A stretch of DNA of 52,019 nt from Caryophanales bacterium (lineage in GTDB: Bacteria; Bacillota; Bacilli; Bacillales; Bacillaceae_J), in NCBI GenBank assembly GCA_012840465.1, contig DULJ01000092.1, positions 1-52,019 on the forward strand. The letters are read 5' to 3'. The translations under genes were made by a program, and so were the position numbers. Below, piece after piece: positions 9,553-18,400 of this stretch (its first letter is position 1; every line of letters starts with the position of its first letter). Under the pieces are notes generated by a model. It made no database searches and had not been told where the DNA came from. It worked only from the letters and a program-made list of their open reading frames with translations.

Positions 9553-9587
9553 GAGTAGCGTCAGGGAAATGCTTTTCCTGACGCTAT
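9553..9587. repeat. Palindrome resembling Tn3-family terminal repeat; possible bla terminator stem
   Basis: GTAGCGTCAGGGAAA faces TTTTCCTGACGCTAT around a tiny loop, immediately past the beta-lactamase stop codon. It could be the transcription-termination stem of that gene, but neither side has a good T run. From memory, GTAGCGTCAGGAAAATG opens the terminal repeats of Tn1546-like Tn3-family transposons, so this may instead be two such ends face to face. Confidence 0.5.
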
Positions 9588-9592
9588 CCCAC

Positions 9593-10540
9593 CTATAAAG
9601 TTTTTAACTTTAGAGCGTTAAGTGCGATCTCAGCAGCCTGCGAGATCAGCTTATTGTCATACTCAGCATCCTCCGTATTATGTCTAGACAGAATCGCAAT
9701 GACAATCGGTTCTCTGTTAGGCGACCAAACAATGGCAACGTCATTCCTTGTTCCATAACCTCCGGCTCCGCTCTTATCACCAACCTCCCAGCCTTCAGGT
9801 GCACCTGCACGAATTAGTGCATCTCCTGTAGCATTACCTTTTAGCCAATCCGTGAACAATTCATGTTTATCGTCGGAAAGTAAATCGCTGACTGCGAAAG
9901 CCTGAAGACTGGTGGCAAGAGCTCTCGGTGTGCTGGTGTCACGAGTATCTCCTGGGGTGAAATTATTTAAATCTGGCTCAAAGCGCTCCGCCTTGGTAAC
10001 GTTATCACCTATTTCTCTTAAGGCTTTTTCAAATCCTTTAGGACCTCCCAATGCTTCAAATAAGAGGTTCCCCGCGGTGTTATCACTGAACCGGACCGCC
10101 GCCTCACTTAATTCCAAAAGGGTCATCCCGGTATCCACATGTTTCTCTGTAATCGGAGAATAGGTAACTAAATCATCCTCGGTGTAAGTAATAACTTTCT
10201 TAAGTTCTTCCAAGGAGTTTTGCTGCAGCAAGATGGCTGCAGCTAAAGCTTTGTAAGTAGACGCAAAAGCGAAGCGCTCATCTGGTCTATATTCAATGGT
10301 CTGATTCGAGCCCGTATCAATTGCATAGACACCAATTCGAGCGTCAAACTTATTCTCAAGTTGGGTAAACTTTTCATCTGTATTTGCTGTTTGTCCTACT
10401 TCATTCTCCTTTTTAGACGGAGCATTAGTGGAATTGCCTTTATCCACGCAAGCAGTGAGTGTAATCACTGCGACCAACAACATAAGCAGTGTAAAATGGT
10501 GCATGTTGCATTTGTGTTTATATGTTTTTATCAAATTCAT
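9593..10540 (-). CDS. bla: Class A beta-lactamase, lipoprotein form
   Basis: Hydrolyses the beta-lactam ring by an acyl-serine route outside the membrane. Counting from the ATG at 10540, it shows S94-T-Y-K97 (active Ser and Lys), S152-D-N, E188-P-D-L-N (general base Glu of the omega loop) and K256-S-G, in order and at class A spacing. A lipobox LTAC with Cys31 suggests a membrane-anchored form, as in BlaP/BlaZ-type enzymes. The sequence is close in style to Bacillus penicillinases. A TTG twelve bases upstream (10552) is an alternative start; AAAGAGG lies only two bases before the ATG, so the start is uncertain. It is divergent from blaR1-blaI, which should control it. Confidence 0.95.
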   Translation of the reverse strand: MNLIKTYKHKCNMHHFTLLMLLVAVITLTACVDKGNSTNAPSKKENEVGQTANTDEKFTQLENKFDARIGVYAIDTGSNQTIEYRPDERFAFASTYKALAAAILLQQNSLEELKKVITYTEDDLVTYSPITEKHVDTGMTLLELSEAAVRFSDNTAGNLLFEALGGPKGFEKALREIGDNVTKAERFEPDLNNFTPGDTRDTSTPRALATSLQAFAVSDLLSDDKHELFTDWLKGNATGDALIRAGAPEGWEVGDKSGAGGYGTRNDVAIVWSPNREPIVIAILSRHNTEDAEYDNKLISQAAEIALNALKLKTL

Positions 10541-10720
10541 AACCTCTTTCAAGTTTTTATCTTAACTACTTCTTTTACCTTGCAATGATGAAATGTGTAC
10601 TGTTTTCACTGATTGCCAATAAAAAATATTAATTTGTTGGCTGGTTGCTGTATCTTTACTTACAGCACCAATTTAAAATCACAGATGTAGCCACGTAATA
10701 CCTAATAGTAACCTCCTTTA

Positions 10721-10748
10721 ATTATCCATTGACTACACCTGTAGTCAA
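10721..10748 (-). promoter_or_regulatory. Candidate sigma-A promoter for bla
   Basis: On the minus strand, TTGACT (10743-10748) and GATAAT (10721-10726) are 16 bases apart. The -35 box lies within the first BlaI-type dyad, which would let the repressor block polymerase. A leader of about 175 nt, with an unused AAAGGAGG at 10712-10719, follows before the bla start. Confidence 0.6.
10731..10746. promoter_or_regulatory. BlaI operator 1
   Basis: GACTACACCTGTAGTC is a perfect dyad with the TACA-N2-TGTA core known for BlaI/MecI operators. It overlaps the predicted bla -35 box. Confidence 0.8.
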
Positions 10749-10750
10749 AT

Positions 10751-10764
10751 ATTACATTTGTAAT
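10751..10764. promoter_or_regulatory. BlaI operator 2
   Basis: ATTACATTTGTAAT is a perfect dyad with the same TACA-N2-TGTA core, centred 19 bases from operator 1. The rest of the intergenic stretch to 11082 holds no gene; a weaker dyad (AAGTAT/ATACTT, about 11044-11060) sits just before blaR1. Confidence 0.75.
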
Positions 10765-11082
10765 CTGTGGATGTCAATCACCTCAAACTAAAAAATTCTC
10801 AATCTTCCTTTCAGGAAAAGATCATAAAGTTCATCATGCTCTAAGGCTATTAGTTTCAACCCTTTATACAAAAAAATGATAAATTGATAAACTAGTAATG
10901 AAGTGTTAAACTTCGAGTACCACAGAGATGTTATAAAACTACAAAAGGATAAGGAAAATAGGAAACAAATTAGTGATCACTTTTATGGAATAAATCACAA
11001 TAAAAGTCGTTGAAATTTCTTAAAGGAATCAGCGGAGTGTAAAGTATTATAGTGATACTTCGGAAAGTGGAGGTAAAGAAGT

Positions 11083-12855
11083 ATGTTTTTCACTCATTTA
11101 GTCACAAGTTTTATTGTATCCTCTATTACTATAGTGGTTATTTTGCTTATTAGGAGATTATTCTCTAAGCAACTTTCAGCGAAATGGCAATACAATCTAT
11201 GGTTTTTATTATTCATCGCATTAACGCTTCCATTTATACCAAAGCAGTTGATTGATTTTAAAAATCATTTTATTTTATTCAATATAAATCAAAGCAATAG
11301 AGTTGGCGACTCTTCTATCAACACCACCGAAGTTTCTATGCTTAGTAACATAAACTGGATGCAGGACTTTACGGTATCTGTCAATCATCTTAATCTGAAA
11401 TTCTTGAATGTTGGATTAACCAGTATTTGGATTGCGGGCATGTTGGTTATGGCTGTTCTGTTCCTACATGCGTGGTTCAAATTAAAGAAAATTAAAAATA
11501 CGACAACAGTCTTGAACAACAAAGACATTTTGGATATATTTGAACGATGCAAGCATCATTTAAATATATCTAAACCTGTAATCGTGGGGGAATCAGCACT
11601 TGTCAAATCTCCAATGACATTCGGTCTGTTTAAGACCTACGTTGTGCTGCCAATACATCTTGATGAATGGATGTCTATAAAAGATATCAAGTACGTTTTT
11701 ATGCATGAACTGCATCACTATAAATACAAAGATATAGCAACGAATTACCTCATTATCATTTATCAAATTTTGTATTGGTTTAATCCACTTGTATGGATTT
11801 CTTTTAAAGAAATGAGAATGGATCGTGAGATAGCTTGTGATATGGCTGTTTTAAAATCTTTAGATGAGCATTGTCATGCGGATTATGGGGATGCGATTAT
11901 TAACTTCGCAGCTCTATCATCACACCCAAAAGATTTTGCTTGGGTCAATCAGTTTAACGGTCCCAAGGAGCAAATGAAAAAACGGATTGAAAAAATTGCA
12001 TCCTTTACAATTGAGTCAAAGTGGATGAAGCTGAAGAGTATTTTAATCTTTACCCTTATGGGTGTATTTGTAGCAAGTCAGGTTCCATTTATTTCTGCAA
12101 TGGCTACTAATAATGACCGTTACGATTTTAATAATGAAAGCACGATTTATGAGGATTTAAGCGATTATTTTGTTGGATACGATGGAAGCTTTGTATTATA
12201 TGATACGAAAGCTGGTCAATATAGCATTTATAATAAAGATAAAAGCACGCTGAGAGTTTCCCCGAACTCTACTTACAAAATTTATAGCGCATTAATTGGA
12301 TTAGAGTCAGATGTAATAACAAGTGATAATTCTACTATGAAATGGGACGGAACGAAATATCCTTATAAATCTTGGAATACGGACCAAAACTTATCAACTT
12401 CCATGAGAAATTCAGTAACCTGGTACTTTCAGGAATTAGACCAAAGAATCCCGCAAGATACTATCCAAGCTTATCTAGAACAGATAGACTATGGAAATTA
12501 TGATCTTTCTGGTGGATCAGACTATTGGCTAGAATCTTCATTAAAGATTTCTCCAGTTGAACAGGTACAATTACTATCAGCGTTTTATATAAATAAATTT
12601 GGATTCGAGGACAAGCATATCCAAACCGTTAAAGATTCCCTTATATTAGAGGTATACAACGGTTCCCAGCTCTCCGGGAAAACGGGTACTGGCAACGTTA
12701 ATGGCAAGAATATAAACGGTTGGTTCATTGGATATGTAGAGACCAGGGACAATACTTATTTCTTTGCAACAAATATACAAAATGAGGATAATAGTTATGG
12801 AAGTAAGGCAGCGGAAATCACGTTATCAATTTTGAGAGAAAAAGGAATCTATTAA
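11083..12855 (+). CDS. blaR1: BlaR1 beta-lactam sensor and antirepressor metalloprotease
   Basis: A 590-residue membrane sensor that binds beta-lactams outside and activates a cytoplasmic zinc protease that leads to loss of BlaI. About four N-terminal membrane segments surround an M56 peptidase domain with H208-E-L-H-H212 and third ligand E249 (DREIACD). After a segment near residues 317-335, an extracellular class D-like sensor domain carries S396-T-Y-K399 (acylated Ser) and K533-T-G-T. The middle motif reads S444-V-T. A GTGGAGG ribosome site lies before ATG 11083. It is followed by blaI, the gene order of the Staphylococcus aureus system. Confidence 0.95.
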   Translation: MFFTHLVTSFIVSSITIVVILLIRRLFSKQLSAKWQYNLWFLLFIALTLPFIPKQLIDFKNHFILFNINQSNRVGDSSINTTEVSMLSNINWMQDFTVSVNHLNLKFLNVGLTSIWIAGMLVMAVLFLHAWFKLKKIKNTTTVLNNKDILDIFERCKHHLNISKPVIVGESALVKSPMTFGLFKTYVVLPIHLDEWMSIKDIKYVFMHELHHYKYKDIATNYLIIIYQILYWFNPLVWISFKEMRMDREIACDMAVLKSLDEHCHADYGDAIINFAALSSHPKDFAWVNQFNGPKEQMKKRIEKIASFTIESKWMKLKSILIFTLMGVFVASQVPFISAMATNNDRYDFNNESTIYEDLSDYFVGYDGSFVLYDTKAGQYSIYNKDKSTLRVSPNSTYKIYSALIGLESDVITSDNSTMKWDGTKYPYKSWNTDQNLSTSMRNSVTWYFQELDQRIPQDTIQAYLEQIDYGNYDLSGGSDYWLESSLKISPVEQVQLLSAFYINKFGFEDKHIQTVKDSLILEVYNGSQLSGKTGTGNVNGKNINGWFIGYVETRDNTYFFATNIQNEDNSYGSKAAEITLSILREKGIY

Positions 12856-12916
12856 AGAAACAGGAGAATGGGTTGAAGCATTTTGCACGTCATCCAAAAG
12901 AAGGAGGAGAATAAGG

Positions 12917-13300
12917 TTGACGAAGGAAATCCCTAATATTTCAGAATCAGAATGGGAAGTAATGAATATTCTGTGGAAAACGGCTCCACAAACGGCCAAT
13001 GACGTTATATCCTCCTTGCAGGAACAAACGGATTGGAAACCGAAAACTGTACGCACTCTTTTGGATCGTCTCGTTCACAAAAAAGTGATAGGTGTCAATA
13101 AAGATCAGAGGGTCTATACTTTTTTCCCACTTTATTCACAAGAAGAGTGTCAGCGCGCCGAAGTACAGTCTTTTATTAAGCGAATTTATGGTGGAGCGTT
13201 AAAGTCGATGTTAGTTCAGTTCATCCAGGTAGATTCCTTGTCAGAAGAGGATATTAGAGAATTACGTTCCATTTTGAACGAAAAGTCTAAAAAAAAGTGA
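12917..13300 (+). CDS. blaI: BlaI-type transcriptional repressor
   Basis: A 127-residue BlaI/MecI family repressor. The N-terminal winged helix begins ISESEWEVMNILW and contains the recognition-helix block KPKTVRTLLDRLVHK; the C-terminal part is the dimerisation domain in which BlaR1-induced cleavage occurs in relatives. It starts with TTG at 12917, eight bases after AAGGAGGAG. It should bind the TACA-N2-TGTA dyads between bla and blaR1, so it represses both its own operon and bla. It is at the usual family length. Confidence 0.95.
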   Translation: MTKEIPNISESEWEVMNILWKTAPQTANDVISSLQEQTDWKPKTVRTLLDRLVHKKVIGVNKDQRVYTFFPLYSQEECQRAEVQSFIKRIYGGALKSMLVQFIQVDSLSEEDIRELRSILNEKSKKK

Positions 13301-13337
13301 CCCTAATATTACAATTACAAATGTTTGAAGGCAAAAT

Positions 13338-13383
13338 TAGAAGGCTTGAGCCCGGTATATTACCTAGCAGCTTGAGCCTTCTA
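13338..13383 (+). terminator. Hairpin after blaI
   Basis: TTAGAAGGCT and AGCCTTCTAA pair over ten bases with a long internal loop. A T run is lacking on the plus strand, so termination is plausible but not certain. Confidence 0.45.
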
Positions 13384-13507
13384 AGCCTAACAAAACCTTA
13401 TGGGGCAACCTCAGAATTGGAAGAGTAGTGATAAGCACAGTCTGTGATGAGTTCCACTATTTCATCTTTTTCTTGCCGGTGGACCCCTACGTTGAATAAG
13501 TTTCTAT

Positions 13508-13772
13508 ATGTTCAATTTCTATGTTGGCATTGATCCAATAACAGGAAAGAAGTTAAGAACGACCAGAAGAGGGAGGAACAGCTCGCACTGGCGCAGTTAC
13601 GCTTGGAAGTAGATGAGGACGGAGCAGGAAGCATTCGTGAGATGACGATTAAAGAAGTCTACGATTTATGGATGCAGCAACACAAGCTAGAGGTAAAGCC
13701 AACGACTCATAAAACAATCGAAAGCAAGTTCAATCGGATTTTGCTTAAGTTCGGGCATTCGAAAATCGCTTT
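13508..13772 (+). pseudogene. N-terminal fragment of a tyrosine-type integrase
   Basis: Translation from 13508 gives FYVGIDPITGKKLRTTRRG, the arm-binding domain typical of Tn916/phage integrases. After a small deletion and frame change near 13575 it continues EEQLALAQLRLEV and then the start of the core-binding domain (IREMTIKEVYDLW to KFGHSKI). It stops at about residue 85 of what would be a 370-400 residue protein; the catalytic domain is absent. At 13757-13772 it runs directly into a gene fragment on the other strand. Confidence 0.75.
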
Positions 13773-13935
13773 CTTTAATCCTATACCAACCTAAATCTGT
13801 TGTTCCAAGAACTATCTTCAAAGCATCAACAATTGCGGATTTTCCAAAATCATTCTCTCCCACAAAAAGCGTTAATCTAGGGTTAAAACGGGTTTCTCTC
13901 CCTGTTGAATCAACAAGCGCTCTAAAATTTTTCAA
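13757..13935 (-). pseudogene. N-terminal fragment of an OLD-family ATP-dependent endonuclease
   Basis: Minus-strand translation gives SLKNFRALVDSTGRETRF, then FNPRLTLFVGENDFGKS with the Walker A motif GENDFGKS, then DLGWYRIKESDF. This is the start of an AAA/SMC-like ATPase of the OLD (overcoming lysogenization defect) family. It breaks off after about 60 residues at the integrase fragment. The frame stays open upstream of 13935 to about 14010, so the true start is unclear. Confidence 0.7.
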
Positions 13936-14112
13936 TGATATTGATGATGTATATGGATAACCACCTCTCTTATTATTATAAGAATCATTTATGAATTTTG
14001 TACTAGAAAGTTAATGAGTACAAAAGGCTGAAGCATGGTGTTTCTTTTTATGTTATTCTCTCCTAAAGTTAATAGAGCCTGGATTATTCACGTATTTTCA
14101 GAAAAGGTAGCA

Positions 14113-14153
14113 CATCTAGCGCTATATAAGACTTTTGGAGTCAAATTGTTAAC
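14113..14153 (-). repeat. Right 41-bp inverted repeat
   Basis: Reverse complement of 9438-9478 with one mismatch. It lies about 120 bases left of the end of the transposase remnant. Confidence 0.9.
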
Positions 14154-14232
14154 CCGAAGATGATGCAGCGGATAACCTAACGAAAGACCATGTGTTCATG
14201 CAACATACGCTAAGCAAATTTCAACATAAGGA

Positions 14233-14268
14233 AAGCCGATATTTCCTACGCTAAGGAATCATCGGCTT
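14233..14268 (-). terminator. Hairpin past the transposase remnant
   Basis: AAGCCGAT and ATCGGCTT, plus an inner TTCCT/AGGAA pair, form a long stem immediately downstream of the minus-strand transposase remnant. ACGCTAAG, a sequence found at the inner end of many Tn3-family repeats, occurs at 14207-14214 and again at 14248-14255. Confidence 0.55.
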
Positions 14269-14272
14269 GATT

Positions 14273-14725
14273 TTATTGAACAAGGGGACGGAGTGAATTT
14301 AAGCTTGCTATTTTTTTCATATCAAAGGTGTATTCACCAAGAAAATTGATATGTTCCCATCCCAATGGCGAAATATGTTTTAATACATCTTCTCGCAAAT
14401 CCCCTTTTTTCTTCAATAGTTTTATTGCTGCGTGCTGTAAGATATATGGTATTCCATACATTAATGGCGTTAATTATGATATTTAAGGTGCTGGCACGTT
14501 GTAGTTGATCTTGCAGTCCTCGTTCCCGTAACTTTTTCCAAAGAGCCAATCCATTCATGGCTTCACCTTTATTTAATCCTCGTTGAATGCGACAATGTAG
14601 GGCTTCGTTAGATATGTAACCCAAAATAAAAATAGTTTTTTCGATTCTTCCCATTTCTCGCAAAGCAGTAGCTAACTTGTCTTGCATATGATCCTAATTT
14701 TCCCATGACTTGTTGAACAAACTCT
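14273..14725 (-). pseudogene. Decayed C-terminal part of a Tn3-family transposase
   Basis: Three reading-frame pieces together give the classic Tn3 TnpA C-terminus: FVQQVMGKLGSY, then a shift near 14680, LATALREMGRIEKTIF, GLNKGEAMNGLALW and INVWNTIYL, then a second shift near 14420, and ISPLGWEHINFLGEYTF. About 150 of the usual roughly 1000 residues remain and there are at least two frameshifts, so no active protein can be made. The original element could have brought in the adjacent resistance genes or been a later neighbour. Confidence 0.85.
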
Positions 14726-14832
14726 TTTTAACATGTAGGGATTGTACTTAGTTAAGTGATACTTTTTGAACATCCTCTTTTAACCTAGTAAACTGTTCCT
14801 TTTTAGCAAAGGTTCATGAAATTTAGGTGACT

Positions 14833-14878
14833 CATCGTTGAACTTATCTAAGTTTTGTGAGCTATGAATATTTCAGGT
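14833..14878 (+). repeat. Left perfect 46-bp inverted repeat around the lanthipeptide cluster
   Basis: Begins CATCGTTGAACTTATC and ends AATATTTCAGGT. Its reverse complement is identical, all 46 bases, to 22362-22407. At the right end the same bases form the tails of two converging reading frames, so the left copy looks like a displaced fragment of that sequence. Confidence 0.95.
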
Positions 14879-14956
14879 TATAGTATTCTTTTTCTCATTT
14901 ATCTTTACTAGTATTTTTTCGTTTCGGTCTTTTTTTTCAAGAAGATAATTAACAAA

Positions 14957-14985
14957 ATTAAACTTTTTAGCCCCAAAAGTTTAAT
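14957..14985. promoter_or_regulatory. Perfect 11-bp dyad upstream of the precursor gene
   Basis: ATTAAACTTTT and AAAAGTTTAAT flank a seven-base centre about 30 bases upstream of the predicted -35 box. It could be an operator for the cluster; no regulator gene lies inside the cluster. Confidence 0.5.
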
Positions 14986-15015
14986 AGCTTTCTTAATCAT
15001 ATATTGGAAATTACT

Positions 15016-15043
15016 TTGAAAAAAAGGAAAAAAAATCTATTAA
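15016..15043 (+). promoter_or_regulatory. Candidate sigma-A promoter of the lanthipeptide operon
   Basis: TTGAAA and TATTAA are separated by 16 A-rich bases, about 55 bases before the precursor start codon. Confidence 0.5.
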
Positions 15044-15097
15044 AGTAGAAAGATGTATGGTAATATAAAAAATGTAAATAGAAGGGAGGAATTATGT

Positions 15098-15298
15098 ATG
15101 ACCAAAGACATGTTTGATTTGGACTTAAAGGTAAACTCTAGCAATGATTTTGTTGAACCGAACACAATTAGAATTACAACAACATGCGCGGGATGCGGAG
15201 GTCCAGTACTTTCTAGAATAGCATGTGGTACTACGTCTAAAGGTTGCGATATACCTTATACAAAGCTTTGCAACACAACAACAGACTGTATGGCATAA
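15098..15298 (+). CDS. lanA: Class I lanthipeptide precursor
   Basis: A 66-residue precursor. The leader has the class I recognition box FDLD at residues 6-9 (nisin has FNLD) and ends NTIR just before ITTTC, matching the nisin cut site ASPR/ITS, so I predict cleavage after R25. The 41-residue core contains six Cys (30, 33, 43, 50, 58, 64) and eleven Ser/Thr (27-29, 39, 45-47, 55, 60-62), enough for up to six thioether rings. It does not contain the CTPGC lipid II-binding pattern of nisin-like peptides, and I do not recognise the core. The start is fixed by GGGAGGA seven bases upstream of ATG 15098; an in-frame ATG at 15053 lacks a ribosome site. Confidence 0.93.
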   Translation: MTKDMFDLDLKVNSSNDFVEPNTIRITTTCAGCGGPVLSRIACGTTSKGCDIPYTKLCNTTTDCMA

Positions 15299-15310
15299 TT
15301 CTAGATTAGA

Positions 15311-15334
15311 AGAAAGGGGGGAATCCTCCTTTCT
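15311..15334 (+). terminator. Attenuating hairpin between precursor and LanB genes
   Basis: AGAAAGGGGG pairs with CCTCCTTTCT around GAAT, followed by TTATCATT. A leaky terminator here is usual in lantibiotic operons: it keeps precursor mRNA in excess over the modification enzymes. Confidence 0.7.
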
Positions 15335-15467
15335 TTATCATTAAAAAATCCCTCATATGTTAAGCGGGATATTTATATCCTCTAAAAACTGTGAAACTAG
15401 TTTAGAAGAAACCTAATTTCATTAAATTTGTAAATATCAAATGCTATATTTTGGAGAGGTCATTAAT

Positions 15468-18400
15468 ATGGAAGAGCTTAATAGTAGCATATATATTACG
15501 GAAGACTTTTTTATTGTACGTTCTCACTTATTGTCTCTCGAAACGTATAATGAACTATTTAATTATCAAATAGAAAACGATAAGTCCGTTGAGAATTGGA
15601 TTAAGGGAGTAATAAATAACCCAATAATTTGTGAAGCTATATTTGTTTCTAGTCCTTCTTTATATAATTCTCTTATGAAGTGGAATATAAATATGAAAAG
15701 TAAAAAAAGAAAGCAAATTATTGTAGCCCTTACTCAGTATTTAATTCGGCTATCTACAAGACCTACTCCATATGGATTATTTGCTGGTGTTTCATATGGA
15801 ATCTTCGATGAAAATACAAATATAGAACTGAAGGATATAAAACAATATAGAAAAAGGACACGACCAGATATGACTTGGTTACTTTCGTTAGTAAAAAAAA
15901 TAGAAAGTAACAAAAATATTTTAAAGAACTTAAAGGTTACTTTTAATTCATTAGCCAAAGTTAATGGGGATAGATGCAATCTTCCCTATAATTCTCAAGG
16001 TGGTGTCATTAAAAATAATGAGAATCAATATTATTCTTCTATCAGAAATACACCTCCAGTCCAAATAGTTGCAAAAAATTCATTGGAACCTATTTTAGTA
16101 AGTGAACTAATTAAGATACTTAAAAATAACTTTTCTGAGGTAAAGGAAGAAGTCTTTCTCAATTTAATAATTCAATTAATTGAACAAGATTTTTTAATTA
16201 CTGAATTAAGACCACCATTATTTAATAAATCTCCTATTGTAGATTTAATGGAAAAACTTAGTGTAATCGAATATAGAGAAGAAAAAATTGTGTCCATTAA
16301 TAAGGATTTAAGGTGGATTAAAAATACTCTTATTAAATATGATCAGGGAACTATTGGAAGTGGGTTAAATACTATAACAACTGTAGACAAATATATGAGA
16401 AATATTTTTGGTACCAAAAATACAATACAAGTAGATATGAAGATAGAACATGAACAAATTTTGCTTCATAATAATGTAAAAAGTGACATTTCTGATGCTG
16501 TTCAAGTAATAATAAAATTATCCCATTTATTTGAAATGTCCCATTTACAAGAATATAAAAATTTATTCGTTGAAAAATATGGAACATATAGAGAGGTACC
16601 ATTATTAGAGTTACTAGATGAAGATATTGGATTAGGTGCTCCCGCCACATATAGTAATCCAATCGGAAGAAACTATATATCGGAAAAAGATTTAGGCAAC
16701 ATAAAAGCAAATAACGCTAGGGATGAGTATCTATTATTCAAATTAATAGAGTCTTTAAAAAACAATCAAAAAGAGATATGTATAAACAAAAGTGAGATAG
16801 ATTACCTTTCTTTTAACAATTTTAAGGAATCTGATTTAATGGACAATTTAGAGGTTTTTTGTAGTTTACATGCTGATAATAGTAGGGATTTTGAAAAAGG
16901 AAACTATAAAATAATTATGAGTTCTCCAAATTCAATATCATATGGACCACTAAGAAGTATTGGACGATTTTATGATTTACCAAGCATCTCTCCTCTAATA
17001 CAAAAGGTGGAGGAAGTATTTGAATATAGGAAGGGATTGAATTCAAATGCGATATTATCGCAATTAACTTATTTACCTGACAGAGGTACCGTAGCCAATA
17101 TAATTCTATCAAAGAATTTTTGTGACTATGAGATACCAATTTCAACAAACCCATCTCAAACTTCAGTGGATTCTATTTTAGCCTCTGACTTGTTAGTTGG
17201 AACAGATGGAGAACGTCTTTATCTTAAATCTAGATCCCTAAATAAAGAAGTAGATGTTAATCTTAATACTATGATCAATACACATATAACCCCAAATATA
17301 TTTAGATTTCTTTCTGAGATTTCATTTTCAAATAAGAAAATAACAGACGGATTTAATTGGGGAACATTAAATAATAGTATATTTTTACCTAGAGTAAGGG
17401 TTGGTCGGGTTATTCTTTCATTAGCTCGCTGGAAGGTTAGCCATTTCATCCTTAGAACATCTGAGAAAACTAACTTTATTGACTGGACTAATGCATTCAT
17501 AAATTATCAAAATCAGTGGGACTTACCTAATAAATTTTATATCGCTGAAGGCGACAATAGATTGCTTATAGATAGTGGAAAGAAACCCCACCTTTTTTTA
17601 TTATATAATCGAATGACTAAAATAGACAAAAAGACCTTTATTACACTCGAAGAAATGGGAACACAATCACTTCAAAGTTGGATTAAAAACGAACATGGAG
17701 AATCGTTTAATGTGGAATTTATATTCCCTATGAGAAAAAGATTTAAATGTTCGCAAGGAAAACAAAAGAATAACAAGCTAATTTACCATAAGAGTGTTCC
17801 GAGTAATAGTAATATTGCTTTAAAAAAGCCGGGTAGTGATTGGTTTTATATTAAGTTGTACATTAGCCAGTTTAGGGAAAATGAATTTTTATGTGAATAC
17901 ATGTCAGATTTTTGTGCGAATTTAATAGCTAATGGTATTATCAAAGAATATTTTTATATAAGGTTTGCCGATCCGATTCCTCATATAAGACTAAGGTTTT
18001 ATGGGGATGAGAAATCCTTAGGGGAGAAAATGTTACCCATATTAAAGAGTTGGACAGACAATTTAAGTAATTTGGGATTGCTAAATCATATAGAAATTTC
18101 TACATATGATAGGGAAGTAGAAAGATTTGGTGGCCCCGATTTAATTAAAATTGTTGAATCGCATTTTTATTATGATAGTAGAAGTGCTACTTCAATATTA
18201 AAACAATTAAATGAGGATGATGATACAGAATTTGATATTAAAATAATAGCTACAATAAGTATTATACATTTTTTAATTACGATAGATAAAAGTATTAATC
18301 GTCAATTAAAATTATTAGATGAAATGATTCCGGAGGATAAGTTTTATAATGAATATAGAGTTTATAGAAACAAGTTAGAAGAACTTTGTAACGCATCACA

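Larger units (their letters stand above)
9150..9592. other. Gene-free stretch between exporter and beta-lactamase
   Basis: No convincing gene is seen. There is an unsupported open stretch of about 35 codons (9207-9310), the left copy of the 41-bp inverted repeat (9438-9478), and a long palindrome (9553-9587) described separately. Confidence 0.6.
9438..14153. mobile_element. Putative composite element carrying bla-blaR1-blaI, bounded by 41-bp inverted repeats
   Basis: A 41-bp sequence at 9438-9478 recurs in inverted orientation at 14113-14153 with one mismatch (position 13). Between the copies are a class A beta-lactamase, its BlaR1/BlaI regulators, an N-terminal integrase fragment and an N-terminal OLD-nuclease fragment. 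No intact transposase lies inside; a decayed Tn3-type transposase lies just outside the right copy. I see no matching target duplication beside the repeats. It could be an old transposon, a non-autonomous derivative, or a resistance gene trapped between two copies of a small repeat. Confidence 0.6.
14736..15097. other. AT-rich upstream region of the lanthipeptide cluster
   Basis: No gene is seen. It contains the left 46-bp repeat (14833-14878), an 11-bp perfect dyad (14957-14985) and a candidate promoter (15016-15043). Confidence 0.7.

Noticed and set aside
9430-14160. Target-site duplication at the 41-bp repeats
   Set aside because: The bases beside the two repeats do not match at 5 to 9 positions, so recent transposition cannot be shown.
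15098-15298. Thiopeptide or other azole-forming peptide
   Set aside because: LanB is full length with both glutamylation and elimination domains, LanC is present, and there is no YcaO gene, so a class I lanthipeptide is the better reading.
16372-17500. Minus-strand frames inside lanB
   Set aside because: They are antisense shadows in very AT-rich DNA without translation signals.
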